DNA from: Saprospiraceae bacterium
Lineage (GTDB): Bacteria > Bacteroidota > Bacteroidia > Chitinophagales > Saprospiraceae
Length of the DNA stretch: 64,000 bases
Assembly: GCA_958295895.1 (NCBI GenBank)
Contig: CATQHI010000027.1
Span: 124,001-188,000, forward strand
Direction: 5' to 3'
Shown: piece after piece, positions 25,122-34,387 of the stretch
Numbering within the stretch: the first letter of the stretch is position 1
Layout of the letters: each line of letters begins with the position of its first letter
Program-made: the position numbers and the translations under genes
Notes under the pieces: generated by a model
Database searches by the model: none
The model's input: only the letters and a program-made list of their open reading frames with translations
Told to the model about the DNA's origin: nothing

Positions 25122-27377
25122 CTAAAGATTAAGCCAGTAGGTCACCTTAGCTACCAGTGACCGGTTCTTGACCCCGAAGTCGAGACTGTCGTAGTTGTCG
25201 GTGTAGACCAGGAAAAAGTCGCTCACCGGGGCAAAGCGCCACTGTAGGCGGGCGTTGACGTTGATGTTGTCGATCTGGTCGTTGTACTGTAGGAAGGTGG
25301 TGAGGAAGACCGACTTGGAGAAGGTGAAGTCAATACGCGGACCGATCAGAAACAGGGCCGTGCTCGCGTAGGGCTCCGGCAGATCGAGGTAGGAATAGCT
25401 TACCCGCAGGTCGATGCTGCCGAAGGGCTGGTACCGGTACTGGAGGTTACCGGCGACGCCGTAGGACTGCCCGTTGAAAAACTGCCCGGCATCTACGCTA
25501 AACTCGGTGCTGAACTTACGGCGGCGGTCGCTCCGGTAATTGAGAAAGCCGGCCCAGGCGCCGTAGCCCCGGTTGCCGGGCAGCGGCGTGGCACCCGTGC
25601 GGGAGGGGTCGAAGTCCTCGAAAAGGAAGATATAGTTGTAGCCCCCGCCCAGACTCAGCTCGCTGGTGTTGGCGTAGCGCCACTCGTAGCCGACCGAACC
25701 GTTGCGGTCGGTGAGCCCGTCGCCCGGCTGAAAGAAGGCGCGCAGCTCGGTGAAGGGACCCTTCGTGATCACGTTGGGGTTTTTGGGATAGTCGATGCGG
25801 GCCGCCTCCACCCCACTCGAGAAGTAGCCCCGCCGCGGCACGAACCCTACCTCGGCGTTGAAGTCCTCCCCGACGTAGATGTGGTCGTACTGCACGTTCC
25901 AGTTGCGGTGGCGATACTCGAGGTTGAGCCCGTGGGTGTAATCGTCGCCGCCCTCTTTGTCCGAAAAGCTGCGGTGCAGGAACGTCTTGCCGTTCCAGGC
26001 GTTGTCGCGGGTGGCGAGGTTGTAGTCAAGGCCTACGACGCGGTTGAAGTTAGCGTTGGTTTCGGTGGTGTCCGTGAAGTTGGTGAAGTTCTGCTTGTTG
26101 ACGAAGATGCCGCCGACGTTGCTGCGTGCGCCCACCCGTTGCTGTAGGGCGGCCACGGTGTAGTTGAAGCTCGGTAGGCCCTGATCGCGGTTGTGGGCAG
26201 CCTGCATGTTGAGCAGTCCCACCCGCAGGTCGTCGGTGAGCTTGCCACTCAGACGGGCCCCGAAGTAGATGGGGTTTTGCAGTCCCTCGCCCGTGGTGGT
26301 ATCCCGCGTCACCCCGATGCGCCGGCTGAAGAAGGGATTGGCCCGCTCGAAGCCGAAGCTGCCGAACAGGTCGGCGTTCTCCAGAAAAAACTGCCGCCGC
26401 TCCGGAAAGAAGACCTCGAAGCGGGTGGTGTTGATCACCTGCTGGTCCACCTCCACCTGGCTGAAGTCGGGATTCACCGTCAGGTCCAGGTTCAGTCCGC
26501 TGCCGATACCGACCTTGGCATCGCCCCCCAAGTTGCCGTCAAAGTCGGTGGGGGTTTCGGCCTGGTAGTCGCGCCGCATACTGCCCCCGGCGTAGGGGAT
26601 CAGCACCAGGTTCTTGCCCTGGGCCTGCGGCGCTCCGCCCTCGAAGCGCAGGGCGCCCATGTAGGCCAAACTCATGATGGTTTGGTTCTGGGGGATGCGG
26701 TGCCAGGTCGAGCGGGTGTTGCTCTGGGTATCCATCCGGTAGCTATTGAAAAACCACTCGGCCGCGCCGTTGGGAAAACGCAGGCTGGAGAAGGGGATGA
26801 TCATCTCGCAGCTCCAGTACCCATCGCCGATATAGCTCTCGCCGCGCCACTTATTGTCCCACTCCTCACGGAAGTCGTCGCTGCTCTCGCCCCCGTTGTA
26901 GATCAGCGCCTCGCGGGTCACGCCGTAGGGATTCATACCGAAGACGATAGCATTGGTCTTATCCCGGAAGGGGTTGAGCACGAAGGTGATGTTGTCGTTG
27001 CCCCCGGCCCGGTAATCGCGCCGCAGGCTCGGGATGATGTACTTATTACCGGGCGTGCGGCACAGGGCGGCTACGTAGAAGTTGTGGTCATCGTAGCCGA
27101 AATAGATCTCCGTGGGGTAGGCAGCGTGCTGGCGGTCGGTCGGGAAGGTCTCCCAGAAGTCCCGGGCCGGCTGCCCGTTCTGCCACTCCAGCTCGTCGAG
27201 TTTTCCGTCGAGCGTGATACCTTCACTGAAGCGCACGGCCGTAGCGGTCGGCGCCTCGTTGGCGGTCACCTCGTCGAAGGGAGCTTGGGCGGTAAGGGGG
27301 GCGGCAAGCAGCACAAGGAGCAGCAGGCCGAACGGGGGCAGGTTCACGGGGGACCAAGATAGGTGCTCCCCCCTCAC
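25122..27377 (-). CDS. DUF5916 outer-membrane barrel, second member
   Basis: 751 residues. Signal peptide near residues 11-31 (VNLPPFGLLLLVLLAAPLTA), CBM9-like head (SEGITLDGKLDELEWQNGQP and PTEIYFGYDDHNFYVAALC), then the DUF5916 barrel with NPDFSQVEVDQQVINTTRFE, FFPERRQFFLENADLFGSF and a C-terminal strand SLVAKVTYWLNL. Shares architecture with the protein at 3258-5702 but is clearly divergent. An alternative GTG start at 27347 begins exactly at the signal peptide and is preceded by TATCTTGG, one base from a -7 element, so it could be a leaderless start. Function unknown. Confidence 0.88.
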   Translation of the reverse strand: MRGEHLSWSPVNLPPFGLLLLVLLAAPLTAQAPFDEVTANEAPTATAVRFSEGITLDGKLDELEWQNGQPARDFWETFPTDRQHAAYPTEIYFGYDDHNFYVAALCRTPGNKYIIPSLRRDYRAGGNDNITFVLNPFRDKTNAIVFGMNPYGVTREALIYNGGESSDDFREEWDNKWRGESYIGDGYWSCEMIIPFSSLRFPNGAAEWFFNSYRMDTQSNTRSTWHRIPQNQTIMSLAYMGALRFEGGAPQAQGKNLVLIPYAGGSMRRDYQAETPTDFDGNLGGDAKVGIGSGLNLDLTVNPDFSQVEVDQQVINTTRFEVFFPERRQFFLENADLFGSFGFERANPFFSRRIGVTRDTTTGEGLQNPIYFGARLSGKLTDDLRVGLLNMQAAHNRDQGLPSFNYTVAALQQRVGARSNVGGIFVNKQNFTNFTDTTETNANFNRVVGLDYNLATRDNAWNGKTFLHRSFSDKEGGDDYTHGLNLEYRHRNWNVQYDHIYVGEDFNAEVGFVPRRGYFSSGVEAARIDYPKNPNVITKGPFTELRAFFQPGDGLTDRNGSVGYEWRYANTSELSLGGGYNYIFLFEDFDPSRTGATPLPGNRGYGAWAGFLNYRSDRRRKFSTEFSVDAGQFFNGQSYGVAGNLQYRYQPFGSIDLRVSYSYLDLPEPYASTALFLIGPRIDFTFSKSVFLTTFLQYNDQIDNINVNARLQWRFAPVSDFFLVYTDNYDSLDFGVKNRSLVAKVTYWLNL

Positions 27378-27386
27378 TTTAGTGCA

Positions 27387-27691
27387 CTACCAGCTGTGGT
27401 GGGCGCTGAGCTGCAGTTGATCCTTCTCCCATACCGCCGTCGTCTGGTTCATCCACCCCGGCTGCACCCGCAGCCGGTCGGTGAGTCCGTTGCGCAGCAG
27501 CAGTTGTTCCAGGTCGCCGCCGGGGTTCCAGAACCGGAACTGCGCATCCCATATACTCCGAAGGTACCACCGCCGAACTGGGCGGTGTAGAAATACACGT
27601 ACCAGGCCCCGAGCTGCTCTTCCGGTACCGACTGGACGTGGGTAAACTGTGTACCGGTAAAGCAGGAGAACAGGAGTAGGGTGCGTAGCAT
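27387..27691 (-). pseudogene. DUF2490 family remnant, frameshifted and short
   Basis: The first frame encodes a signal peptide and LGAWYVYFYTAQFGGGTFGV, then breaks near 27549-27556. In the shifted frame DAQFRFWNPGGDLEQLLLRN continues to GLTDRLRVQPGWMNQTTAVW and ends QLSAHHSW at a stop at 27387. GAWYxYF plus QLLLRxGL is the signature of DUF2490 barrels, but these are normally about 230 residues; here only about 100 codons remain, so the middle also seems deleted. A decaying gene is more likely than a sequencing error alone. 9 bp upstream of the second DUF5916 gene. Confidence 0.6.
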
Positions 27692-27734
27692 GGAGATTCA
27701 GTAGTACGTTGCTGGTGAGGTATAGTTCGGGAGT

Positions 27735-27752
27735 GGGCGGGGCCGCGGGTGC
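27735..27752 (+). repeat. Dispersed GC-rich word, copy 5
   Basis: GGGCGGGGCCGCGGGTGC in the intergenic region between the GT39 gene and the DUF2490 remnant. Confidence 0.78.
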
Positions 27753-27766
27753 GGAGATAATCGCTA

Positions 27767-29206
27767 TTACCGTCGTACCCGGTAAAGCCGGTACCGCTCC
27801 GTCGCCCCCACCGCCACCGTATCCAAGCCCTCCACCACCTCCGTCTTGCGGGCGACCAGGAAGTCATGATCCAGCCGCCGGCCCACCGCCGTGTCGATGC
27901 TCACCTCGTTCGTGCGGTACAGGTAGCTGACGATCTCGCCGATATCACCCTGGGAGCCGATCGTGGTGCCCTTAGGCAGTACGGTATTCATGGCCTCCAC
28001 GTCGCCCAGTACGACGCGGTCGCGGCGGGTGACCTGCCCCCAGTGGCGGGCGGTGTTGGCGAGCGAGAGGACCAGCAGTACGCCAGCAAGTCCGGTTACC
28101 CATCTACCCGTGCGGCCTGACCAGGGAGTAGCCATAAAGTGCGCGGCCGCGGGTGCAAGCAACAGCGCAAAGCCCAACGCGAAGTACGCCATCGACGGCA
28201 GCAGGTAGTAAAACGACTGCTTGGGACTAATGGCTAGGGGGAAGGAGGCCGCTACCCCCAGACTGAGGAAAAGGTACGCCGCCTGCACCTGCGTCCCCCG
28301 CCCGATCGTGTTGCCCAGTTTACGGTACCCATAATAGAGGCCGAGAAGCGTAAGCAGCACCGTCGGCAGCAGGATCTCAAAGGTGCGCCCGATGATGTAA
28401 AAGCGGTTGGTACGGTAATGACGCTCCCAGCTCCGCTCGGAGTTCAGACTGGCCAGTACCTGGGAGTCGAAGTAGCTGGTGAGGGAATCGCGGGCGGCGT
28501 CGACCTGCCAGAGTAAGGCATAGAAAACAACTACGGTGGCAGTCATACCGAGCGTAAGCAGCAGGGCACGCGGCAGATGCTGACGGCGGTACACGAGCCA
28601 GTGCAGCACGAAAAACCCGAGGGGGAAGAGCGCTACGAAACCTTTACAGAGATTAGCCAGCGCTACGAGTAGGCCAGCCAGCACCGCCCAAATCAGCTGC
28701 CTCCACAATCCGGCGGCGCGTACCCCCCGGAGTCCGGCCCAGACCGCCCCAAGCGTAAATAGTGTCATGGTGGGCTCCAGCACATTGGCCGGATAGAAGT
28801 GGTAGACCACCTCGTTGGCCAGCCACAGCGTGAGCGGCACGAACCAGCACCTCCGGGCGGCCGGCAGTTCCCGTAGCGCCTCCCGCCAGAGGACTACGAT
28901 GAGCAGCGCCGATAATAGGAAGATGGTAAGGGCATAGAAGCGCTCCGTAGCGATGCCCTCCCCCAGCACCTCGAAGAAAAGTGACTGAATGCCGAAGACC
29001 AACGGCGGATGCTCGTGGAAACTGAAGTGATGAATCTCGGAGAGCTTCGGATCCCAGAAGGTGCCTACCCCGCGGGCGAGGTTTTTGGAGAGGCCGGCGT
29101 AGGCTAGTCCGTCGGTATACATGCTGCGCTCGACGAGCTCGGAGGCTACGAGAAAAAAGAAGAGGATTAGGGGAAGTAGGTAGAGGGCGCGTTTACTGGT
29201 GGGCAT
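27767..29206 (-). CDS. Glycosyltransferase family 39 (ArnT/PMT-like) membrane protein
   Basis: 479 residues with about ten membrane helices. The first extracytoplasmic loop has YTDGLAYAGLSKNLARGVGTFW and HHFSFHEHPPLVFGIQSLFF, matching the PMT_2/GT39 layout in which an acidic residue in loop 1 is catalytic. Such enzymes transfer a sugar from a polyprenyl-phosphate donor to lipid, protein or glycan outside the inner membrane; acceptor unknown. The ATG follows TAGCTTTA by 4 bases, suggesting a leaderless mRNA, divergent from the DUF2064 gene. Confidence 0.87.
   Translation of the reverse strand: MPTSKRALYLLPLILFFFLVASELVERSMYTDGLAYAGLSKNLARGVGTFWDPKLSEIHHFSFHEHPPLVFGIQSLFFEVLGEGIATERFYALTIFLLSALLIVVLWREALRELPAARRCWFVPLTLWLANEVVYHFYPANVLEPTMTLFTLGAVWAGLRGVRAAGLWRQLIWAVLAGLLVALANLCKGFVALFPLGFFVLHWLVYRRQHLPRALLLTLGMTATVVVFYALLWQVDAARDSLTSYFDSQVLASLNSERSWERHYRTNRFYIIGRTFEILLPTVLLTLLGLYYGYRKLGNTIGRGTQVQAAYLFLSLGVAASFPLAISPKQSFYYLLPSMAYFALGFALLLAPAAAHFMATPWSGRTGRWVTGLAGVLLVLSLANTARHWGQVTRRDRVVLGDVEAMNTVLPKGTTIGSQGDIGEIVSYLYRTNEVSIDTAVGRRLDHDFLVARKTEVVEGLDTVAVGATERYRLYRVRR
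28139..28157 (+). repeat. Dispersed GC-rich word, copy 6 (variant)
   Basis: GTGCGCGGCCGCGGGTGCA, two differences from the GCGGGTGC form; inside the GT39 gene, coding LAPAAAH. Confidence 0.55.
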
Positions 29207-29210
29207 GGGG

Positions 29211-29218
29211 TAAAGCTA
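29211..29218 (-). promoter_or_regulatory. -7-like element giving a leaderless GT39 mRNA
   Basis: TAGCTTTA (7 of the 8 expected positions) on the minus strand, 4 bases from the ATG at 29206. Confidence 0.5.
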
Positions 29219-29267
29219 CTGTGGGGGTGCCCGTTGTGTTGTAAGAACTTTCCTCACACTTCCTACG

Positions 29268-29275
29268 TAGCTTTG
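29268..29275 (+). promoter_or_regulatory. -7 element giving a leaderless DUF2064 mRNA
   Basis: TAGCTTTG, an exact TAnnTTTG match, 4 bases before the GTG at 29280; supports the GTG as the true start. Confidence 0.65.
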
Positions 29276-29279
29276 TACT

Positions 29280-29981
29280 GTGAGCGCGCCCACCGCCATC
29301 CTCTTTTTCTCCCGCACCGCCTCCGCCGAGGCGCAGGCTAAGGCCTTTGGACCTAGAGGAGAACGGGTGGCCGCTGCCCTCATTCGCCGTACCGAGCGTA
29401 CCCTGGCCCGCGCCGGCCTACCGGTGTACCGTAGCGACGAGCGCCAGCAGTTGGAGGATCGAGACTTTGGCGGTAAGCTATCCGCAGCGGTAGCCGACGT
29501 ATTCGCCCGGGGCCACGCCCACGTGATCGTGGTGAGCAACGACTGCCCCCGGCTGAATGTAGCGGCGATCCGGCAGGCTACCCGTACGCTGGAGGCCGGC
29601 CGGCATGTGGTTGGCCCCGACACCCGTGGCGGTGCCTGGCTGATCGGGCTACGGGCCGACACCTTCGATCCACACACCTTCGCCGCCCTCAACTGGCAGA
29701 GCCCCGCGGTAGCCGAGGAACTGCTCCTGCACCTCCAGGATTGCACCCAGCTCACCTGCCGCACCGACTATAATGAGCTTAGGGAGCTACGGGCCGACTG
29801 GCACCAACTCGCCACCCACCTCCCCACCCTAGCCTTCCTCTTCCTGGTTCCCACCGCCTTTGCGTCTTGGAACACTCCCCCTCCCCAGCTCGCAGGCATG
29901 CCCCACGCCCGAGCTCCGCGGTCCCCCACGCGCCCTGTAGCGCACCTGGCCTCCCTGAGCCGCCGCCCCTTTATTCCTTAA
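29280..29981 (+). CDS. DUF2064 family glycosyltransferase-like protein
   Basis: 233 residues from a GTG start. SAPTAILFFSRTASAEAQAK at the start, then FGGKLSAAVADVFARGHAHV, IVVSNDCPRLNVAAIRQATR and VVGPDTRGGAWLIGLRADTF match the DUF2064/TIGR04282 family, GT-A-like proteins that include an arsenosugar-pathway member. The nucleotide-sugar fold is inferred from family; substrate unknown. The last 50 residues are proline-rich and probably not conserved. Leaderless promoter; 50 bp upstream of the TonB receptor gene, so it may or may not belong to the transport cluster. Confidence 0.82.
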   Translation: MSAPTAILFFSRTASAEAQAKAFGPRGERVAAALIRRTERTLARAGLPVYRSDERQQLEDRDFGGKLSAAVADVFARGHAHVIVVSNDCPRLNVAAIRQATRTLEAGRHVVGPDTRGGAWLIGLRADTFDPHTFAALNWQSPAVAEELLLHLQDCTQLTCRTDYNELRELRADWHQLATHLPTLAFLFLVPTAFASWNTPPPQLAGMPHARAPRSPTRPVAHLASLSRRPFIP

Positions 29982-30031
29982 GCCCTTTTCTCCCTTACCC
30001 TTAGCTCCCCCAGAGCCAAGCCCCTTACCCT

Positions 30032-33013
30032 ATGAAACACTTTCTCCTCCTCCTCGCCCTGGCGATCCCCCCCCTCGTGTACGCCCAGCAGGACATCACC
30101 GTCGAACTCATCGACTACCAGTCTAACGGACCCGCCCCGGCTGAGCTGTCTGTGACGCTGACCAACACTAACCAGGGCATCAACCGCGCGGCCGTCACCG
30201 ACGCCCAGGGCCGCGTCATCTTCCGCGCCCTACCGGCCCTGGCCGGCTACCGCATCACCGTGCCGGAGTCGGAGGACTACCTGGACGGCGAGAGCGAGCC
30301 CATCGACCTGCGGGCCAACCAGAGCCGGACGGTGCAGCTCATTCTGTTTAGCCGGCAGACGGTCGACCTCGACGTCATCAGCGTAGCGGCCACCAGCTCG
30401 GCGCGGATCAACCGCCAGGATGCCGAGGTGGCCTTTGAGCTCTCGGAGGAGGAATTACAGGCCCTGCCCATCGAGGGCCGCGACATCACCCGGGCGCTGT
30501 ACCGGCTACCGAACGTGAGCCAGGCCACCGGCTTCTATCCCGAGGCACCGAACGTGGCGATTAACGGGGCTAATCCGCTGTTCACCAGCTACCTCATCGA
30601 CGGACTGGACAACAACGAGCGCTTTCTGGGCGGACAAAAATTTGCCATCCCGAGCGGCTTCGTGCGCAACCTGACCGTACTGACCAACAACTACTCGGCG
30701 CAGTACGGACTGACGAGTAACGGCGTGATCAACGTCACGACCCGCTCCGGCTCCAATGAACTGACGGGAGAGGTCTTCGGCCTTTACCGCCCCAGCAGCG
30801 GTAACCTCGGCGATGACGACTTCACCCTGCGCGACCTGAGCGGTAACCCCGTGCGCGACGGCTTCCAGCGCTTCCAGGGCGGCTTCGCGCTCGGCGGACC
30901 GATCAAGAAGGACCGGACCTTTTTCTACGTTGACGTGGAGCATACCACCGACCTCAAGGGCAATACCCTGAGCAGTCCCGCCCTCGGTGTCAACGAGACC
31001 GTGCAGGGCACCAATACCTTCACCTACCTCAGCGGTAAGGTGGATCATAACTGGAGCGATAAGTTCCGTTCGAGCCTGCGCACCAATATCGGCCGGGTGG
31101 GTATCGAGCGGCAGGGCGGCGGACTGGAGGGCGGCGTCACCTTCCCATCGGCCGGCAACCAGCAGGACCGCAATTCCTTCCTACTGGCCAATACTAACAC
31201 TTACCTGGGCACCAACTTCAGCTCGCAGACCAACCTACAGTACGCCCGCTTCCGCTGGAACTACGCTCAACCTACGGACAATGACAACCCGCAGGTGACC
31301 GTGCTGGGCCCTACCGGTGAGAACATCGCCATACTCGGCCACCCCGGTTACGTCTTCGACGAGGTCGAAAACACCCTACAGCTGCAGCAAAACTTGTCGT
31401 TCTACCTCGACCGCCACACCCTCAAGACCGGCTTCAATGTGATCAGTGCCGACCATCAACTCTTCGGCGGCGGGGTGCCTAACGGGGCGTACCAGGTGAT
31501 GCTCGACGAGGGGCAACTCGGGGCGCTGCGCGAGCGGAACCTGGGTAGCAATATCAGTCCCCAGGATATCCCCGCCGACGTAAACGTACTCGGCTACAAC
31601 ATCGAGCTACGCCCCAGTAGCTTCGGTACCCGGCAGAATATCTACAGCCTGTACGTCGAGGACCAGTTCGCGCTCGACGACCGACTCAACCTCACCGCCG
31701 GCCTGCGTTACGATTACGATAACTTAAGTAAGGGCGGCAGCAACCGCGGCGACTACAACAACATTGCCCCCCGCCTCAACTTCAATTACAAGCTAGGCAA
31801 TCTCTCGGCCCTGCGCGGCGGCTACGGCATCTTTTACGATAAGGTGCTCTACGCCGTATACAGCGACGCCCTGCAGCAGAACACCACCGACCCCGGCTAC
31901 CGGGCACAGCTGCAGGAGCTCATTCGCCAGGGCATTCTGCCCTCTGACACCGACCTCGACCGCATCACCTTTGACGGCAACCTCGGTGCCTCGGCCAGTA
32001 ACGTGACCTACCTCCAGGGGCCCACCGCCGCCCAACTACAGGGTCAGCGCGCCGGCGTCTTCAGTGGCGAGCGCCGCATCCTTAATCCCAATGGCTACGA
32101 CAATCCCTACACCCACCAGCTGACCCTGGGCTACCAGTACCAGGTCAACGACCGTACGCTCTTCTACGTGGACCTAGTCCACAACCGCTCCGAGAACCTC
32201 TACCGCCTGCGCAACCTCAACGCGGCGGCCGAGTATCCGATCACCGATCCGAATAACGTAGTGGTGCGCACCACCGATCAGGCCGATGCCACCCGCCCGG
32301 TACCCATCGTAGGCGATCGGGGCGTCATTAGGGGGGACACCATCACCGGCGTGGCCCGCAACGTCACGGTCACCGAGGCCGGAGGCAAGGCTCGCTACTA
32401 CGCGGCTAGCTTCGTGCTGCAACAGGCCGAGGGGGCCAACCACCTGAGCTGGCGGCTCAACTACACCCTCTCCTCCCTCAAGAACGACACCGAGGACATC
32501 AACTTCCGGGCCATGGACGGCAACAACTTCGCCGCCGAGTACGGGCCCAGCATCAACGACCGCCGCCACATCATCAACGCCATCGGCACCTACGCCGCCC
32601 CCTTCGGCCTGCGGGCTACCCTGGCGGCTCTGGTGCAGAGCGGTCAACCCGTGAACCGTATCCCCGACGCCACGATCTACGGCACGGCCGACCTCAACGG
32701 CGACGGGGCCGGCTTCGGCGACGCCTACGTCGGCAACTCCGACCGCTTCCCGGGCGAGGCCCGCAACTCCGACCGCCTGCCCTGGTCATACGTCTTTGAT
32801 CTCTCTTTGGAATACCGCCTGCCCTTCGCCGGCGAGCACCTGGCCGTCTCCGCCGATGTCTTCAACCTCCTCAACACCCGTAACCTCAGCGGCTACAGCA
32901 ACAACGCCACCCAGAGCAATCAGATCCAGGTCGGGGCGGCCGGCTCCGGCATCGTACAGCGCAACGCCGACGCCCCCCGCCAGGTGCAGCTCGGCCTCCG
33001 CTACTTGTTTTAA
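30032..33013 (+). CDS. TonB-dependent receptor with carboxypeptidase-regulatory-like head
   Basis: 993 residues. Signal peptide to about residue 19 (LVYAQQ); a CarboxypepD_reg-like beta-sandwich at about 23-110; plug domain with LPIEGRDITRALYRLPNVSQ, then AINGANPLFTSYLIDGLDNN and VLTNNYSAQYGLTSNGVINV; and a large barrel ending in PRQVQLGLRYLF with terminal Phe for BAM recognition. The layout matches OmpA/TonB receptors such as Oar-like proteins rather than SusC (no SusC plug signature, no SusD gene nearby). Directly upstream, with the same orientation, of two amidotransferase-fold genes and an ABC importer, so it is the likely outer-membrane gate for that substrate. Confidence 0.93.
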   Translation: MKHFLLLLALAIPPLVYAQQDITVELIDYQSNGPAPAELSVTLTNTNQGINRAAVTDAQGRVIFRALPALAGYRITVPESEDYLDGESEPIDLRANQSRTVQLILFSRQTVDLDVISVAATSSARINRQDAEVAFELSEEELQALPIEGRDITRALYRLPNVSQATGFYPEAPNVAINGANPLFTSYLIDGLDNNERFLGGQKFAIPSGFVRNLTVLTNNYSAQYGLTSNGVINVTTRSGSNELTGEVFGLYRPSSGNLGDDDFTLRDLSGNPVRDGFQRFQGGFALGGPIKKDRTFFYVDVEHTTDLKGNTLSSPALGVNETVQGTNTFTYLSGKVDHNWSDKFRSSLRTNIGRVGIERQGGGLEGGVTFPSAGNQQDRNSFLLANTNTYLGTNFSSQTNLQYARFRWNYAQPTDNDNPQVTVLGPTGENIAILGHPGYVFDEVENTLQLQQNLSFYLDRHTLKTGFNVISADHQLFGGGVPNGAYQVMLDEGQLGALRERNLGSNISPQDIPADVNVLGYNIELRPSSFGTRQNIYSLYVEDQFALDDRLNLTAGLRYDYDNLSKGGSNRGDYNNIAPRLNFNYKLGNLSALRGGYGIFYDKVLYAVYSDALQQNTTDPGYRAQLQELIRQGILPSDTDLDRITFDGNLGASASNVTYLQGPTAAQLQGQRAGVFSGERRILNPNGYDNPYTHQLTLGYQYQVNDRTLFYVDLVHNRSENLYRLRNLNAAAEYPITDPNNVVVRTTDQADATRPVPIVGDRGVIRGDTITGVARNVTVTEAGGKARYYAASFVLQQAEGANHLSWRLNYTLSSLKNDTEDINFRAMDGNNFAAEYGPSINDRRHIINAIGTYAAPFGLRATLAALVQSGQPVNRIPDATIYGTADLNGDGAGFGDAYVGNSDRFPGEARNSDRLPWSYVFDLSLEYRLPFAGEHLAVSADVFNLLNTRNLSGYSNNATQSNQIQVGAAGSGIVQRNADAPRQVQLGLRYLF

Positions 33014-33056
33014 TCGCATCTGCTCCGACTTTGTCGGGGCCCAACTCCCTTTCCCC

Positions 33057-33683
33057 ATGCTCCAAGCCGCCGTCTACAGCAACCAAATCGTAGGACTCGA
33101 AGACTACTTCCAGTCCAACCCGAAGGTCGCCTACCACTTCCTGATCGTGGATGGGAAGACCCGCCACGACCTGCGCCCCTATGACCTGCTGATCGTCCCC
33201 AACGGCACCGACCAGATCGCGGTAGGCCGCTTGAAGCGAGACATCCACGCCTTCCTGGACGCCGGCAAGACCGTCTTCTGCTTCGACGGCTGGTTCACCG
33301 ACTGGGTACCCGGCAACCAGTGGGTCATGGACAATAGCCGCAAAACCATCAACATCCGCTACACGGTCCGCAGCGATCGCCACGGGCTTTTCGACGGCAT
33401 CTCCGTAGAGGACTTCACCTTCCTGCACGGCATGAGCGGCTGGTGGGCCTGCGGCTACATCAACCCCGCCCCCGCGGCCGACGTAGTCCTGGAAGATACC
33501 TGGGGCCGCGCCATCATCGTCCTTGATGAGCACACCACCCCCGGCACCCTGCTCCTCACCGCCAGCGGCCCCCTGGGCGATAGCTCCTACGGCCTCACCG
33601 ACAACGCGGGCACCTTCGCCTCCCTCGCCCGCTTCTACCACCGCCTGCTGGACCGCCTGGTCATCCCCACTCCAGTCTCCTGA
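33057..33683 (+). CDS. Class I amidotransferase-fold (ThuA-like) protein A
   Basis: 208 residues, no signal peptide; start at ATG 33057, 43 bp after the receptor stop. The core YDLLIVPNGTDQIAVGRLKR, IHAFLDAGKTVFCFDGWF and a late GTLLLTASGPLG strand resemble the flavodoxin-like GATase1/ThuA fold. No nucleophile Cys-His-Glu triad can be seen (the Cys in VFCFDG is not in the usual nucleophile elbow), so a binding or hydrolase-like role is more likely than glutamine hydrolysis. Paralogous to the next gene across the central region. Function not recognised; role in processing or sensing the transported compound is inferred from context. Confidence 0.6.
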   Translation: MLQAAVYSNQIVGLEDYFQSNPKVAYHFLIVDGKTRHDLRPYDLLIVPNGTDQIAVGRLKRDIHAFLDAGKTVFCFDGWFTDWVPGNQWVMDNSRKTINIRYTVRSDRHGLFDGISVEDFTFLHGMSGWWACGYINPAPAADVVLEDTWGRAIIVLDEHTTPGTLLLTASGPLGDSSYGLTDNAGTFASLARFYHRLLDRLVIPTPVS

Positions 33684-33733
33684 TCCCCCATCCCTCGTCC
33701 CCAAATCCCCCCCATCCCTAAATCCTACCCCCC

Positions 33734-34387
33734 ATGATCGGTCTAATCTTCAACGGCGTCTGGTCCCAGTACACCTTCGCCCGGGCGGCCAAGTACCGCG
33801 CGCTCTACCGGCTCATCTACGTCCACGATCTCGACGCTACTCAACTCGAGGGGCTGGAGGCGCTGGTCATTCCCTTTCAGTCGAACCAGGTGGCGCTGAG
33901 TGCGCGCAAAGAGTTGATCTACGACTTCCTGGCCGCCGGCAAAAAAGTCTTCGTCGAGGGCGACAGCTCCGCCAGTTGGCTCGATGCCCGGTGGGAGGAC
34001 CGGCCAGTCAATAACTACTGGTGGGTCACCGATCCGGACAATCCGCCGGTGAGCGCTACCGATTACACCCACCCCGTGTACCAAGGTCTGAAGCCCCGCC
34101 ACGCCTGCTGGCACACCCACGGCGCTTACACCCGCATACCGGAGGGGGCCGAGATCGTACAGACCAACGCCGCCGGCGAGGTGATCAGCTGGCAGACCGG
34201 CACCTACGGCGGCACCCTCTTCGCTACTACCCTGGACCCGGTGGTGGAGCACGGCATTCAGCAGATCACCCACCTGGACAACTACGTGGATCGCATGACC
34301 GCCTGGCTGTGCGGCAAGACGCCTGCGGGGGAGTTCACCTTCGCGGCGGCCGACTTCGGCGTGACCCCCGAACGGGCGCTGGCATGA
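33734..34387 (+). CDS. Class I amidotransferase-fold (ThuA-like) protein B
   Basis: 217 residues, no signal peptide. Aligns with protein A through LEALVIPFQSNQVALSARKE, IYDFLAAGKKVFVEGDSSAS and a C-terminal THLDNYVDRMTAWLCGK helix, but adds HPVYQGLKPRHACWHTHGAY, where a His-Ala-Cys-Trp-His cluster could bind metal or be catalytic; protein A has GLFDGI...HGMSGWWACGY there, also with His and Cys. ThuA-like proteins often occur in sugar-utilisation operons. Its stop overlaps the start of the binding-protein gene (ATGA), so it is part of the transport operon. Confidence 0.6.
   Translation: MIGLIFNGVWSQYTFARAAKYRALYRLIYVHDLDATQLEGLEALVIPFQSNQVALSARKELIYDFLAAGKKVFVEGDSSASWLDARWEDRPVNNYWWVTDPDNPPVSATDYTHPVYQGLKPRHACWHTHGAYTRIPEGAEIVQTNAAGEVISWQTGTYGGTLFATTLDPVVEHGIQQITHLDNYVDRMTAWLCGKTPAGEFTFAAADFGVTPERALA

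Noticed and set aside
26193-27362. 389-codon open frame on the plus strand
   Set aside because: Antisense to the second DUF5916 gene, with a repetitive VxxGxxH composition and no recognisable domain.
30032-33013. SusC/SusD glycan-uptake locus
   Set aside because: The receptor lacks the SusC plug pattern and there is no SusD-like lipoprotein next to it.
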